Shown: positions 16,273-24,754 of the stretch, piece after piece
Numbering within the stretch: the stretch's first letter is position 1
Layout of the letters: every line of letters begins with the position of its first letter
NCBI GenBank assembly: GCA_028284925.1
Contig: JANQQT010000055.1
Coordinates: forward strand, 1 to 34,831
Reading direction: 5' to 3'
From: Phycisphaeraceae bacterium
GTDB lineage: Bacteria > Planctomycetota > Phycisphaerae > Phycisphaerales > Zrk34
Length of the DNA stretch: 34,831 nucleotides
Program-made: the position numbers and the translations under genes
Notes under the pieces: generated by a model
The model's input: the letters and a program-made list of their open reading frames with translations, nothing else
Told to the model about the DNA's origin: nothing
The model's database searches: none

Positions 16273-16542
16273 ATGACGATCGAATTCAAATGCAAATGTA
16301 GGGTCATACTCGGTGTTGACGACGCCCTCGCGGGAATGCCCGTCCGTTGCCCGCATTGCGGCCGCATGAATATCGTCCCTGGAACCATGAAATACGGCAA
16401 TCAACTCGATGCCGTTGCTCCCCCGCCGGCCTCCCTGCCCTCAGCCCCTTCCACTCCACACCCTCAGAAAAGTCTAATCATTACTCTATCTGCTATCGCC
16501 TCCTTGCTCCTGATCTTACTTCTCATCCTTCTATCGGCCTGA
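16273..16542 (+). CDS. Small zinc-ribbon protein with C-terminal membrane anchor
   Basis: The 89-residue product begins with a compact zinc ribbon: C7-K-C9 and C26-P-H-C29 in an I-x-F-x-C...G-x-x-V-R-C-P-H-C-G pattern common at planctomycete protein N-termini. A Pro/Ser linker (about 48-65) and one transmembrane helix (LIITLSAIASLLLILLLILL) end it. Probably tail-anchored with the ribbon in the cytoplasm. Its last 12 bases overlap the end of the convergent sulfatase gene. Function unknown. Confidence 0.75.
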   Translation: MTIEFKCKCRVILGVDDALAGMPVRCPHCGRMNIVPGTMKYGNQLDAVAPPPASLPSAPSTPHPQKSLIITLSAIASLLLILLLILLSA

Positions 16543-18024
16543 AGGCGATTGCGTCACTCCCCCTTTGTCGAGCCGCTTCATTAAATCCAACAGACGCGTG
16601 ACTTCGCCGGCACGTTCCTTCGCCAGATTCGTCACCTCATCCCCATCTTTCTCATGGTCGTACAATTCCAGATGAACATCCTTTCCCCCCTTGGCCTCAT
16701 ACCACCTGACCAATCGTCTTTTGTCCGTCCTTAGTGTCATCCCCAGAACCTTCCCTCTTCGCCAGTACCCAATCGCCCCATCCTTATGTCTCCTCCTCGC
16801 ATCCTTCAAAACCTTCACAAAAGATCGCCCATCCAAAGCCGTCTTCGACTTGACTCCACATAACTCCAACACTGTCGGATAAATATCAATCGTCTCCACC
16901 AATGCGTCACTCGCCTCCCCCTTTCCCTTCATCCTTGGCGTCCTCACCATTAGCACACTTCTCAATGATCGCTCATACAACGTATGCTTGCCCCACACCC
17001 CGTTTTCACCCAGATGCCACCCGTGATCACCCCAAACAATCACCACCGTCCGCTCCACCAGACCCATTTCCCTCAACGCTTGCAATACCCTACCCACCTG
17101 GGCATCCACATAACTTACACATGCAGAGTAGGCATGTTTCAATGTTCTCGCATACTCCACACCAACCTTCCTCCCACCTGGATGCCCACCATAATTCCCC
17201 AGCAACTCCCCACTCCCATGCGTACTGTATTTCGCCCCCCCACCACTCTTCGGTCGCTCCCTATACTTCGCCAATTCAATCTTCTTTCGATCATACAGAT
17301 CCCAATACTGCCTCGGAGCCGTAAAAGGTAAATGCGGCTTGAAAAAACCCACGGCTAAAAACCATGGTTTCTTCCCATTCTTCAATCGCTTCAACTGCCT
17401 CACCGCTTCATCCGCTATCAATCCGTCCGGATATCCTTGATCTCCGACATCCGCTTTCTCGTATGTAGGTGACTTACCACGCTTCCGCGCACTCCCATCC
17501 GAATATCCAAAAAACGCCCCCCAACCCGTCTTCCACTTCCCCGAAGGCATCAACACCTTGTCCCACGCCCCGGGAACCTCATGAGCGCCGTCACCACCCA
17601 CCGCCTCCTTCCTGTAGTTTCGCCCATCCGGCTGATGACTCACCTTTCCAATACTCACCGTGAAATACCCCGCCTTCTTCAAACTCCCCGGCAATGTGGA
17701 AATCTTCTCTCCCCCCCTCTGCCTCAACAATCCAAATGCCCCATTTCCATAACTTGCCGTCGACCGCGGACGCTTCCCCGTCAATAGCGCAAAACGTGAT
17801 GCCCCGCAGGTCGGCGCCTGCACGTAATGTCTGCGAAACACACGCCCTTCCTTGGCCAGCCCGTCCAGATGAGGCGTCACCATCCCCTTCGCACCATAAC
17901 ATCCCAACTCAGGACGCAAATCATCTACCGCAATAAACAAGACATTCATTCGCCCCGTACCTTCGCCCTCTTCAACACCCGCACCCAGCATCGTTCCGCA
18001 AAGGCTCAGCACCATCCAACGCAT
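16531..18024 (-). CDS. Iduronate-2-sulfatase-like sulfatase
   Basis: The 497-residue secreted enzyme has a signal peptide and the alkaline-phosphatase-fold sulfatase layout. N-V-L-F-I-A-V-D-D-L-R-P-E-L supplies the metal-binding Asp34/Asp35; A-P-T-C-G-A-S-R gives Cys73, oxidised to formylglycine in the C-x-(P/A)-x-R motif; GDHGWHLGENGVWGKHTLYE is the iduronate-2-sulfatase hallmark. It should remove sulfate esters from sulfated polysaccharides; the true substrate cannot be read from sequence. ATG 18024 has GGAG six bases upstream. Ends overlap the zinc-ribbon gene. Confidence 0.93.
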   Translation of the reverse strand: MRWMVLSLCGTMLGAGVEEGEGTGRMNVLFIAVDDLRPELGCYGAKGMVTPHLDGLAKEGRVFRRHYVQAPTCGASRFALLTGKRPRSTASYGNGAFGLLRQRGGEKISTLPGSLKKAGYFTVSIGKVSHQPDGRNYRKEAVGGDGAHEVPGAWDKVLMPSGKWKTGWGAFFGYSDGSARKRGKSPTYEKADVGDQGYPDGLIADEAVRQLKRLKNGKKPWFLAVGFFKPHLPFTAPRQYWDLYDRKKIELAKYRERPKSGGGAKYSTHGSGELLGNYGGHPGGRKVGVEYARTLKHAYSACVSYVDAQVGRVLQALREMGLVERTVVIVWGDHGWHLGENGVWGKHTLYERSLRSVLMVRTPRMKGKGEASDALVETIDIYPTVLELCGVKSKTALDGRSFVKVLKDARRRHKDGAIGYWRRGKVLGMTLRTDKRRLVRWYEAKGGKDVHLELYDHEKDGDEVTNLAKERAGEVTRLLDLMKRLDKGGVTQSPSGR

Positions 18025-18171
18025 GACCATCTCCGATATTTAACCCGTGGTTGTACCACATCATAACCCAAATCCCACTGCACCACCGCCTTCATCGCCA
18101 AACCACGCCAATCCGCTACAATAGCCTCACTAAATAAACCTTTACCCTTTGGAAAATGTACACCCCCCTTC

Positions 18172-18825
18172 ATGATGCCCATGCCCCACTGCCTACCCAC
18201 ACAGACCATCAAAGATCGCTTCGAGATCATCCAAAAATATGTCGCACAGGGTGATGTCCTTGATCTCGGAATCGTTGATGCATGGTCCACCAAAAAAAAC
18301 CGCGATCCGTCAAAGCGACTCCCCCAACTCCTCTTTCGCAAAATCACCGGGACTAACACCGACACGGTAGGCGTAGACCTTGACGAAGACGGCATCAATA
18401 GTCTCAGGGACCAAGGTTACAACGTCATCTGTGCCGACGCCCAGACCATGGACCTGCAAAAGCAATTCGACACCATCGTCGCCGGCGAAATCATCGAACA
18501 CGTTGAAAACGCCGGCCAGTTCCTCCGAAACCTGCGCCGCCATCTCAAACCCGATGGACACCTCATCGTCAGTACGCCCAATCCTTTCTATGCCAAGCAA
18601 TCCGGCAAGATCTGGCGACGCGGCAAACCCCAGATTCACGATGACCACACCTGCTGGTTCGATCCCATCACACTCGACCAGCTTATGAGACGCGTCAAAC
18701 TCAAACCTGTCGAATGCTACTGGGTTCAACCCCGATTTGAACCCTTCAAGGTCTGGGCACGCTTCTTCCGCAAATACTTCTCCCACTCGTTCATGACCAT
18801 AGCCACCCCAGCCCCCGAAAATTAA
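18172..18825 (+). CDS. Class I SAM-dependent methyltransferase
   Basis: The 217-residue product fits the Methyltransf_23/UbiE-like group: motif I as V-L-D-L-G-I-V-D-A, an acidic strand end in V-G-V-D-L-D-E-D, ADAQTMD, motif IV-like F-D-T-I-V-A-G-E-I-I-E-H-V-E-N-A-G, and L-K-P-D-G-H-L-I-V-S-T-P-N-P. The GEIIEHVEN form is typical of small-molecule and lipid or glycan methyltransferases. The substrate is unknown. No strong ribosome binding site is seen; the start could be two codons later. Cytoplasmic, followed after 82 bases by a membrane protein on the same strand. Confidence 0.9.
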   Translation: MMPMPHCLPTQTIKDRFEIIQKYVAQGDVLDLGIVDAWSTKKNRDPSKRLPQLLFRKITGTNTDTVGVDLDEDGINSLRDQGYNVICADAQTMDLQKQFDTIVAGEIIEHVENAGQFLRNLRRHLKPDGHLIVSTPNPFYAKQSGKIWRRGKPQIHDDHTCWFDPITLDQLMRRVKLKPVECYWVQPRFEPFKVWARFFRKYFSHSFMTIATPAPEN

Positions 18826-18907
18826 TCGCATCGTGTGGGTAAGCCCGACATTCCCGCATCTCGCACTTCCATCGACTCCCCTACCCTCTCCTCATATACT
18901 CGCCTCC

Positions 18908-19501
18908 ATGCCCGATCTCCCGTCAAACCATTCCGCATCCAAACCCCTCATTGTTCAGGGTGTCCTTTGGTACCGCTGGTTCATCCTCCTCATCCCCGTT
19001 GCAGGTTTTGCCTTCGTTTATCTCGAATTAGCACTCGGCGTCGACTTTCACGACAAGGCCGTCCGTACCCTACACCGAGAAATCCACGAAGTCATCGCCC
19101 TTATCCTCACCCCCATCGCCATCATCGTCCACACCCTTCATTTTCAGAATGGGCGCCGCCCCGTCCATCTCATCCTCGCCGTACTCGCCGTCGCCATCCT
19201 TTGTCGCGAAGTCCATTTCGCAGGAACGACCAAAGGGATTTACATCGCGATAGGCATCATTGCCGCATGGGCCGCACTCTGGTTTAAAAGAATAAAACCC
19301 AATCTTGACGAAGGACAGATGGGCCTCTGGATTGCTGGCGCTGGTTGTTCATACCTGTTTTCTCAAGTCATCGCCCGCCGCGCATTCCGTGCCCTTCCCT
19401 ACGAAGACCCCCTCCACATCGCACTTGAGGAAACCGTCGAGAACGTCGCTCATATGCTACTCATCATCACTGCCTTCGCACACCGCTTTAGACGCCCGTA
19501 A
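18908..19501 (+). CDS. Polytopic membrane protein of unknown function
   Basis: The 197-residue product starts at an internal ATG (18908) because earlier residues are Pro/Ser-rich and unlike the rest. It has about six membrane segments, starting WYRWFILLIPVAGFAFVYL, and conserved-looking polar residues within or beside them: H-x-x-I-H-E-V, C-R-E-V-H-F, and L-E-E-T-V-E-N-V-A-H. Such buried His/Glu pairs could bind a metal or be catalytic, but this is speculation. No family recognised. Follows the methyltransferase in the same direction. Confidence 0.7.
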   Translation: MPDLPSNHSASKPLIVQGVLWYRWFILLIPVAGFAFVYLELALGVDFHDKAVRTLHREIHEVIALILTPIAIIVHTLHFQNGRRPVHLILAVLAVAILCREVHFAGTTKGIYIAIGIIAAWAALWFKRIKPNLDEGQMGLWIAGAGCSYLFSQVIARRAFRALPYEDPLHIALEETVENVAHMLLIITAFAHRFRRP

Positions 19502-19707
19502 AGTTCCCCATTTTTACAAATTACCATTAATATCTTAGTGATTGGTTACGGTGCTGTATCCCATCGCCCCTACCCGGCATCCAATGCGTATCTCTACACT
19601 TTTTCCTGGTTCCGGATAACCCATCCGATAAAATCATGGGAACATCGACTTCAACACGGACGTATGATAAATGTAGCGCAACAACCCACAACGATTGGCC
19701 GAATCGT

Positions 19708-19735
19708 TTGACTGTTGCCGATTGGAGATCATAAT
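19708..19735 (+). promoter_or_regulatory. Predicted promoter of the DUF2203 gene
   Basis: TTGACT (19708-19713) and CATAAT (19730-19735) are 16 bases apart, 25 bases before the start codon. GGAG lies eight bases before ATG 19761. Confidence 0.5.
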
Positions 19736-19760
19736 TGGATAGGGTAGTGGAGCGACCGCA

Positions 19761-20189
19761 ATGACTGTTAAAAACGACGCCAAAGCAATCGACGCTTCAG
19801 ATCTCGGCAAGCGTTACTTCACGCTCGAAGAAGCAAACCGAGCTTTGCCATACGTCGCGCGCATCACAGAGGATATACGCACTGCATATCGACGCGCCGT
19901 CGCCATTCAGCAACGTCTTGAGCTTCCCATGCCCGATGACGATGCTGACGAGCTACGCCATGAATACGACAACGCAGTGGCCCAATTGCGAACCTATGTT
20001 GATGAACTCCAGCAGGTCGGCGTGGAACTGAAAGACTATGACCACGGCCTCGTCGATTTTCCAGCCATCCACGATGGCAGAAAAGTCCTTCTCTGCTGGC
20101 GACGTGGTGAAGAAGCCATCCTCGCCTGGCACGAACTCGAAAGCGGGTTCGCTGGACGACGTGACATTTCAGAACTCAACAACAACTGA
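19761..20189 (+). CDS. DUF2203 family protein
   Basis: The 142-residue product is a full-length DUF2203 protein: R-Y-F-T-L-E-E-A-N-R-A-L-P-Y-V at the start, a central coiled helical pair, and G-V-E-L-K-D-Y-D-H-G-L-V-D-F-P-A...G-R-K-V-L-L-C-W-R-R-G-E...A-W-H-E-L-E-S-G-F-A-G-R-R at the end. It is a small cytoplasmic protein of unknown role, typical of this group and of some Gram-positive and cyanobacterial lineages. Monocistronic between its own promoter and terminator. Confidence 0.93.
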   Translation: MTVKNDAKAIDASDLGKRYFTLEEANRALPYVARITEDIRTAYRRAVAIQQRLELPMPDDDADELRHEYDNAVAQLRTYVDELQQVGVELKDYDHGLVDFPAIHDGRKVLLCWRRGEEAILAWHELESGFAGRRDISELNNN

Positions 20190-20211
20190 TATTCAACTCA
20201 AAACAATCACA

Positions 20212-20241
20212 AAGGCCGCGACACTGCGTCGCGGCTTTTTT
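20212..20241 (+). terminator. Rho-independent terminator after the DUF2203 gene
   Basis: GCCGCGAC (20215-20222) pairs with GTCGCGGC (20228-20235) around ACTGC, followed by T6 or more. Strong. Confidence 0.93.
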
Positions 20242-20276
20242 CTATGACTGTCTACCTTTTCCCCCTGTCACTCCGA

Positions 20277-23200
20277 TCACACATTGAAATACTTTGCTTC
20301 CGGATGATGCACGATCAACGCACTGGTCGACTGCTCCGGATCAATCTGCCAGTTCTCAGACAAAACACACCCAATCCGCTCCGGCTTTAACAACCCAAAC
20401 AACTTCTCCTGATCCGACATCTCAGGACACGCGGGATACCCAAAGCTGTACCGACTCCCTCGATAATTCTGCGTAAACAACTTCCGCACCTCTGATGCAT
20501 CTTCCCCATCGATGCCCATCTCCTGCCGCATACGCTTATGCCACAACTCCGCCAACGCCTCCGCACACTCCACACCCATCCCATGCGTATACAAATACTC
20601 CGTATACTCATTCCCGTCGAATAACTCCTTGGCTCGTTCACTGACCACCTGCCCCATCGTCACACACGTAACCCCCAACACATCCCTCTCGCCTGTCTCC
20701 ACCGACCGGAAAAAATCGCTGATGCACAATCGCTTGCGCGCCGCCTGCCGCGGAAAAGTGAACCGCTCAATTTCGCGATCATGGTCCTCCGGGTCATACA
20801 CAACCAGGTCTTCGCCATCCCCATTGGCAGGAAAATACCCATATACCACCTGTGGCCGAAGCAAACCCTCATCCCGACCCTCCTCACACATCCGCCTGAA
20901 TATTGGATCAACCTCCTGCTGCAACTGCTCCTGATATTTCTCATCACTCATCGCCCCCTTCTTGAATCCCCATTGACCTCGATACAAAGCCACCTTATTC
21001 ACATACGGATAAATCGCATCAAGCGAAATGTCCTCCACCACCCGATCCCCCCAGAATGGAGCCTTCGGCACAACCACGTCCCGCGCCACATCACTTCTCA
21101 CAACCGTCGCCACCGCCGTTCCTCCTTCATCATCGCCACGTTCGTCCCGCCCGGCGGTTAACTTCGCCTCAGTTTCTGCACGCTTTTCCAATCTGGCCTC
21201 AATCGCGGCATCAATTTCTTTCGCCCGCCCCCCCATCAATTTTTCCATGATCTCCAACGCCTCAAACGCGTCCTTGCCATAGTAAAAAGACCCGTCATAT
21301 TTACGCCTCAACTCACTCTCCGCGTAATGCCTCGTCAACGCTGCCCCGCCTGCCAGCGTCGGCACCTTAACCCCACGCGCATTCATCTCATCCAGATTCT
21401 CACCCATCACACCCACACTCTTCACCAGCAACCCGCTCATCCCCAACGCATCCGCTTCATGTTTCTCCACCGCTTCCACAATTGCCGTCACCGGTTGTTT
21501 GATTCCGATATTCACCACCTTATATCCATTATTCGTCAGGATAATGTCAACCAGATTCTTACCAATATCATGCACATCACCCTTCACAGTCGCCAAAACG
21601 ATACACCCCTTACTCGAACCCTCCTCCTTCTCCATGTAGGGCTCCAGATACGCCACAGCCTGCTTCATAACCTCGGCACTTTGCAACACAAACGGCAACT
21701 GCATCTGTCCACTGCCAAACAACTCCCCCACCACCTTCATCCCACCAAGCAAATGATCATTGATAATCGTAAGCGCATCATACTTCTTCAACGCTTCATC
21801 CAGATTTTCCTCCAGCCCCTGCTTCTCACCATCGATAATGTGATACTGCAACTTCTCCTCAAGCGTCAGATTCGCCTTGGCCTCCTCAGCCCCCGCCGCC
21901 GCCGCACCATCCGGGAACAAACCGATAAAGTGTATCAGCGGATCAAAATCCTCCGGCTGCTCTTCTGGCCTATCCTCACCACGCCGATCAAAGATCAACC
22001 ACTCCGCCGCCTCCCACTGCTCTTCCGGAATCCGGTTTTTGGGCAAAATCTTGGACGCATGCACAATCGCAGCCGTCAATCCCCTTTGCTGCGCTTCATA
22101 CAAAAACACGCTGTTCAAAACCTGCCGCGCCGCCGGCTTCAACCCAAAACTGATATTCGACAATCCCAACAAGATCCCACAATTCGGCATTACCTCCGAA
22201 ATCAATCGTATCCCCTCAAGCGTCTCCAAGCCCAACCGACGATCCGCCTCAACACCCGTCGCTATCGTAAATGTCAACGGATCAAACAGGATATCCGTCT
22301 CATCAATCCCATACTTCTCCGTACACAACCCGTGCAGGCGTTTCGCAATCTCCAGCTTTCGATCCGCCGACTTCGCCATACCCGCTTCAGGATCCTCATC
22401 AATCGTCAAAGCCACCACCGATGCCCCATACCGTTTCAACATCGGACACACCACCTCCAGACGTTCCTCACCGTCCTCCAGATTAATGGAGTTCACAATG
22501 CACTTCCCACCACACAGCTTCAAACCCGCCTCCAGCACAGGCGCCTCCGTCGAGTCCAACACCAACGGCGTCTGAAGCTGCTGAACATATCGACTAATCA
22601 CCTCATGCATATCCGCCACGCCGTCCCGCCCCACATAATCCACACAAACATCCAGGACATGCGCCCCTCCCTTAATCTCCGTCCGCGCCCAACTCACCAA
22701 CCCATCCCAATCCTCCGCTGCCAGCATCTCCTTGAACTTCCGCGATCCGTTCGCATTCGTCCGCTCCCCGATCATCAACACACTCAGTTCCTGCTTCAAT
22801 CCCACAGGCGAATACAAACTCGAACACTGCGGCTCACTCTCCACCTCGCGCTCCGTCACCTCTATCCCACTTAACTTTTCACTCAGAGCTTGAATATGTG
22901 CAGGCGTCGTGCCGCAACACCCTCCTACCACATTCACCCCAAAATCCTTGACAAACCCCGACAATGCTTCCGCAAAAGGCTCAGCCTGCATCGGAAATAC
23001 CGTTCGACCGTCCACCAACGCGGGCAATCCCGCATTCGGCAACACGCTGATCGGCAAACGGCTATGGCCCGACAGGTGCCTCACATGATCCACCATTTCC
23101 GCCGGCCCCGTCGCACAATTCATACCGATCACATCAATTGGCAACGCCTCCAACGCCACCAGTGCCGCCCCGATCTCTGAACCGAGCAACATCGTGCCCG

Positions 23201-23813
23201 TCGTCTCCATCGTCACCTGCGTCATGATCGGTACACGATCAGGCGTCTCCCATATCCCCAGCTCCCGCTGCACATCCACACACGCATTAATCGCAATCTT
23301 GCATTGCAATAAATCCTGAGCTGTCTCAATCAGCAACGCATCGGCACACCGACCCGGACCATCCGCCAGCAACCCCCTCACCTGCGCCTTATAACTTTCC
23401 AGCATCTCCTCCCATGTAATCTGTCCCAGCGTCACCAGCTTAGTGCCGGGCCCCATCGAACCGATCACAAACCGAGGTCGATCCTTCGTCGAAAATTGGT
23501 CACACGCCGCCCGCGCAATCGCTACCGCCTTCTGATTGATCTCATACGTATCCTCTTGCAAATCAAATTCGCACAACACATGCGGCATTCCCCCAAAAGT
23601 ATCAGTCTCCACCGCGTCCGATCCAGCCCTTAGGTACGTCTCATGCACACCCTGGATCGCATCCGGGCGCGACAAAACCAACACCTCAGTGCAATTCTCC
23701 TTCCCTCGATAATCACGTTCCAGATCCAGGTCCAGATCGTGAATCATCGTTCCCATCGCCCCGTCTAGTAACAACACCCGCTTATTCAACTCTTCCAAAA
23801 ATCGGCTGGCCAA
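20277..23813 (-). CDS. metH: Cobalamin-dependent methionine synthase
   Basis: The 1178-residue product is full length with all modules. The homocysteine domain (about 1-325) has DGAMGTM and zinc ligands Cys233, Cys299 and Cys300 (GMNCATG, GGCCGTT). The pterin domain (about 345-600) has I-G-E-R-T-N-A-N-G-S. The B12 cap and binding domains (about 650-870) have D-V-H-D-I-G with His748 as cobalt ligand, and S-G-L. The activation domain (about 920-1178) has R-x-S-x-G-Y-P-A-C-P for SAM and ends ENWQIDPEQST. It transfers a methyl group from methyltetrahydrofolate to homocysteine. No cobalamin riboswitch is seen upstream; the promoter carries an inverted repeat instead. Confidence 0.98.
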   Translation of the reverse strand: MASRFLEELNKRVLLLDGAMGTMIHDLDLDLERDYRGKENCTEVLVLSRPDAIQGVHETYLRAGSDAVETDTFGGMPHVLCEFDLQEDTYEINQKAVAIARAACDQFSTKDRPRFVIGSMGPGTKLVTLGQITWEEMLESYKAQVRGLLADGPGRCADALLIETAQDLLQCKIAINACVDVQRELGIWETPDRVPIMTQVTMETTGTMLLGSEIGAALVALEALPIDVIGMNCATGPAEMVDHVRHLSGHSRLPISVLPNAGLPALVDGRTVFPMQAEPFAEALSGFVKDFGVNVVGGCCGTTPAHIQALSEKLSGIEVTEREVESEPQCSSLYSPVGLKQELSVLMIGERTNANGSRKFKEMLAAEDWDGLVSWARTEIKGGAHVLDVCVDYVGRDGVADMHEVISRYVQQLQTPLVLDSTEAPVLEAGLKLCGGKCIVNSINLEDGEERLEVVCPMLKRYGASVVALTIDEDPEAGMAKSADRKLEIAKRLHGLCTEKYGIDETDILFDPLTFTIATGVEADRRLGLETLEGIRLISEVMPNCGILLGLSNISFGLKPAARQVLNSVFLYEAQQRGLTAAIVHASKILPKNRIPEEQWEAAEWLIFDRRGEDRPEEQPEDFDPLIHFIGLFPDGAAAAGAEEAKANLTLEEKLQYHIIDGEKQGLEENLDEALKKYDALTIINDHLLGGMKVVGELFGSGQMQLPFVLQSAEVMKQAVAYLEPYMEKEEGSSKGCIVLATVKGDVHDIGKNLVDIILTNNGYKVVNIGIKQPVTAIVEAVEKHEADALGMSGLLVKSVGVMGENLDEMNARGVKVPTLAGGAALTRHYAESELRRKYDGSFYYGKDAFEALEIMEKLMGGRAKEIDAAIEARLEKRAETEAKLTAGRDERGDDEGGTAVATVVRSDVARDVVVPKAPFWGDRVVEDISLDAIYPYVNKVALYRGQWGFKKGAMSDEKYQEQLQQEVDPIFRRMCEEGRDEGLLRPQVVYGYFPANGDGEDLVVYDPEDHDREIERFTFPRQAARKRLCISDFFRSVETGERDVLGVTCVTMGQVVSERAKELFDGNEYTEYLYTHGMGVECAEALAELWHKRMRQEMGIDGEDASEVRKLFTQNYRGSRYSFGYPACPEMSDQEKLFGLLKPERIGCVLSENWQIDPEQSTSALIVHHPEAKYFNV

Positions 23814-23938
23814 AACCCGACTCCATCAATTCAATCATCTGTCATTCACACGGTTATTCAACTCGGACCGAATGACCCAATTCGGACATATTTCATATCG
23901 GCGATTCAGTGACCGCTAACTCCCTCGCCACATATATC

Positions 23939-23967
23939 ATATTATCCGGATGGACGGATATAATCAA
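23939..23967 (-). promoter_or_regulatory. Predicted metH promoter with operator-like inverted repeat
   Basis: On the minus strand TTGATT (23962-23967) and TAATAT (23939-23944) are 17 bases apart. Between and overlapping them lies the inverted repeat TATCCG(6)CGGATA at 23943-23960. A repeat in that place would suit a repressor. The leader to the metH start is about 125 bases. Confidence 0.5.
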
Positions 23968-24100
23968 TACGCGTCAATCCGGAATCTCGTTCAGGCCAAA
24001 CAAACCTCTTCTAAAACGTCCATTTCCCCAGCATTACGCCCATCACATATAATAAATATGCCACAGAAATACCCGTAACTGCAGTTGGTACCCATTCCCC

Positions 24101-24754
24101 ATGAAAACCCAAATTCACAACATTTCTGCCCTTCTTCTCACCACCCTGTTTCTTTCCGCCTCCCCGTACACCTATGCCGCCAGGAAATCCGCCAAAAAGA
24201 TCGATTACGACCGCCAAATCCGACCGATTCTCGCCAGGAACTGCTTCGAATGCCATGGTCCAAACCGTAAAAAACGCAAAGGTCGCCTTCGTCTCGACAC
24301 CAAAGAGGGTGCATACAAAGACCGCGGGGGATATCAGGCCTTCACACCTGGCAAGCCTGATGAATCAGAAGCATTTTACCTCCTGACCGTCAAGGACGAT
24401 GAACAAGTAATGCCTCCGCCCAAATATGGCAAACGCCTCAAACCTCAACAGGTCGCCATGATCAAAAAGTGGATCGAACAAGGCGCTAAATATCCAACCA
24501 CCAAATCAGATAAGAAATCAACCTCTTCATTGCTTCATTCCCCCACTTACCTCCAAATCCTGACCCCATCGCAACCGCCTTACCCCACTCGCCATTCAGG
24601 AAATCAAAACCACACTCATCGAAAGGCCCGACATGTCACCCAAAACTATCGTCCGCTTTCTCCTCATCTCCCTCACAATTCTCATCCCCTTCATAACGCC
24701 TCATCTCACCCGGGCCGACACACGTCCCAACATCATCCTCGTCATGTCCGATGA
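24101..24754 (+). CDS. Secreted PSCyt1-domain cytochrome-like protein with suspect C-terminus
   Basis: The 217-residue frame has a signal peptide (residues 1-26) and a complete PSCyt1 domain (about 33-134): D-Y-D-R-Q-I-R-P-I-L-A-R-N-C-F-E-C-H-G with haem motif CFECH at 48-52, L-R-L-D-T-K-E-G-A, V-M-P-P-P-K, and K-K-W-I-E-Q-G-A-K-Y-P at the end. In planctomycetes this domain usually leads a DUF1549/DUF1553 protein; here it stands alone. From about residue 135 the sequence is Ser/Thr/Pro/His-rich and the last 122 bases lie inside the sulfatase gene in another frame, so the native stop may be lost. No clear Shine-Dalgarno site. Confidence 0.72.
   Translation: MKTQIHNISALLLTTLFLSASPYTYAARKSAKKIDYDRQIRPILARNCFECHGPNRKKRKGRLRLDTKEGAYKDRGGYQAFTPGKPDESEAFYLLTVKDDEQVMPPPKYGKRLKPQQVAMIKKWIEQGAKYPTTKSDKKSTSSLLHSPTYLQILTPSQPPYPTRHSGNQNHTHRKARHVTQNYRPLSPHLPHNSHPLHNASSHPGRHTSQHHPRHVR

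Noticed and set aside
21327..22874. 515-residue plus-strand open frame inside metH
   Set aside because: Antisense to a conserved part of MetH; its Arg/His/Leu/Gln-rich composition is what the reverse frame of C-rich codons gives. No start signal.
23814..24100. Cobalamin or SAM riboswitch upstream of metH
   Set aside because: No B12-box or SAM-I core pattern was found in the leader; only the inverted repeat in the promoter.
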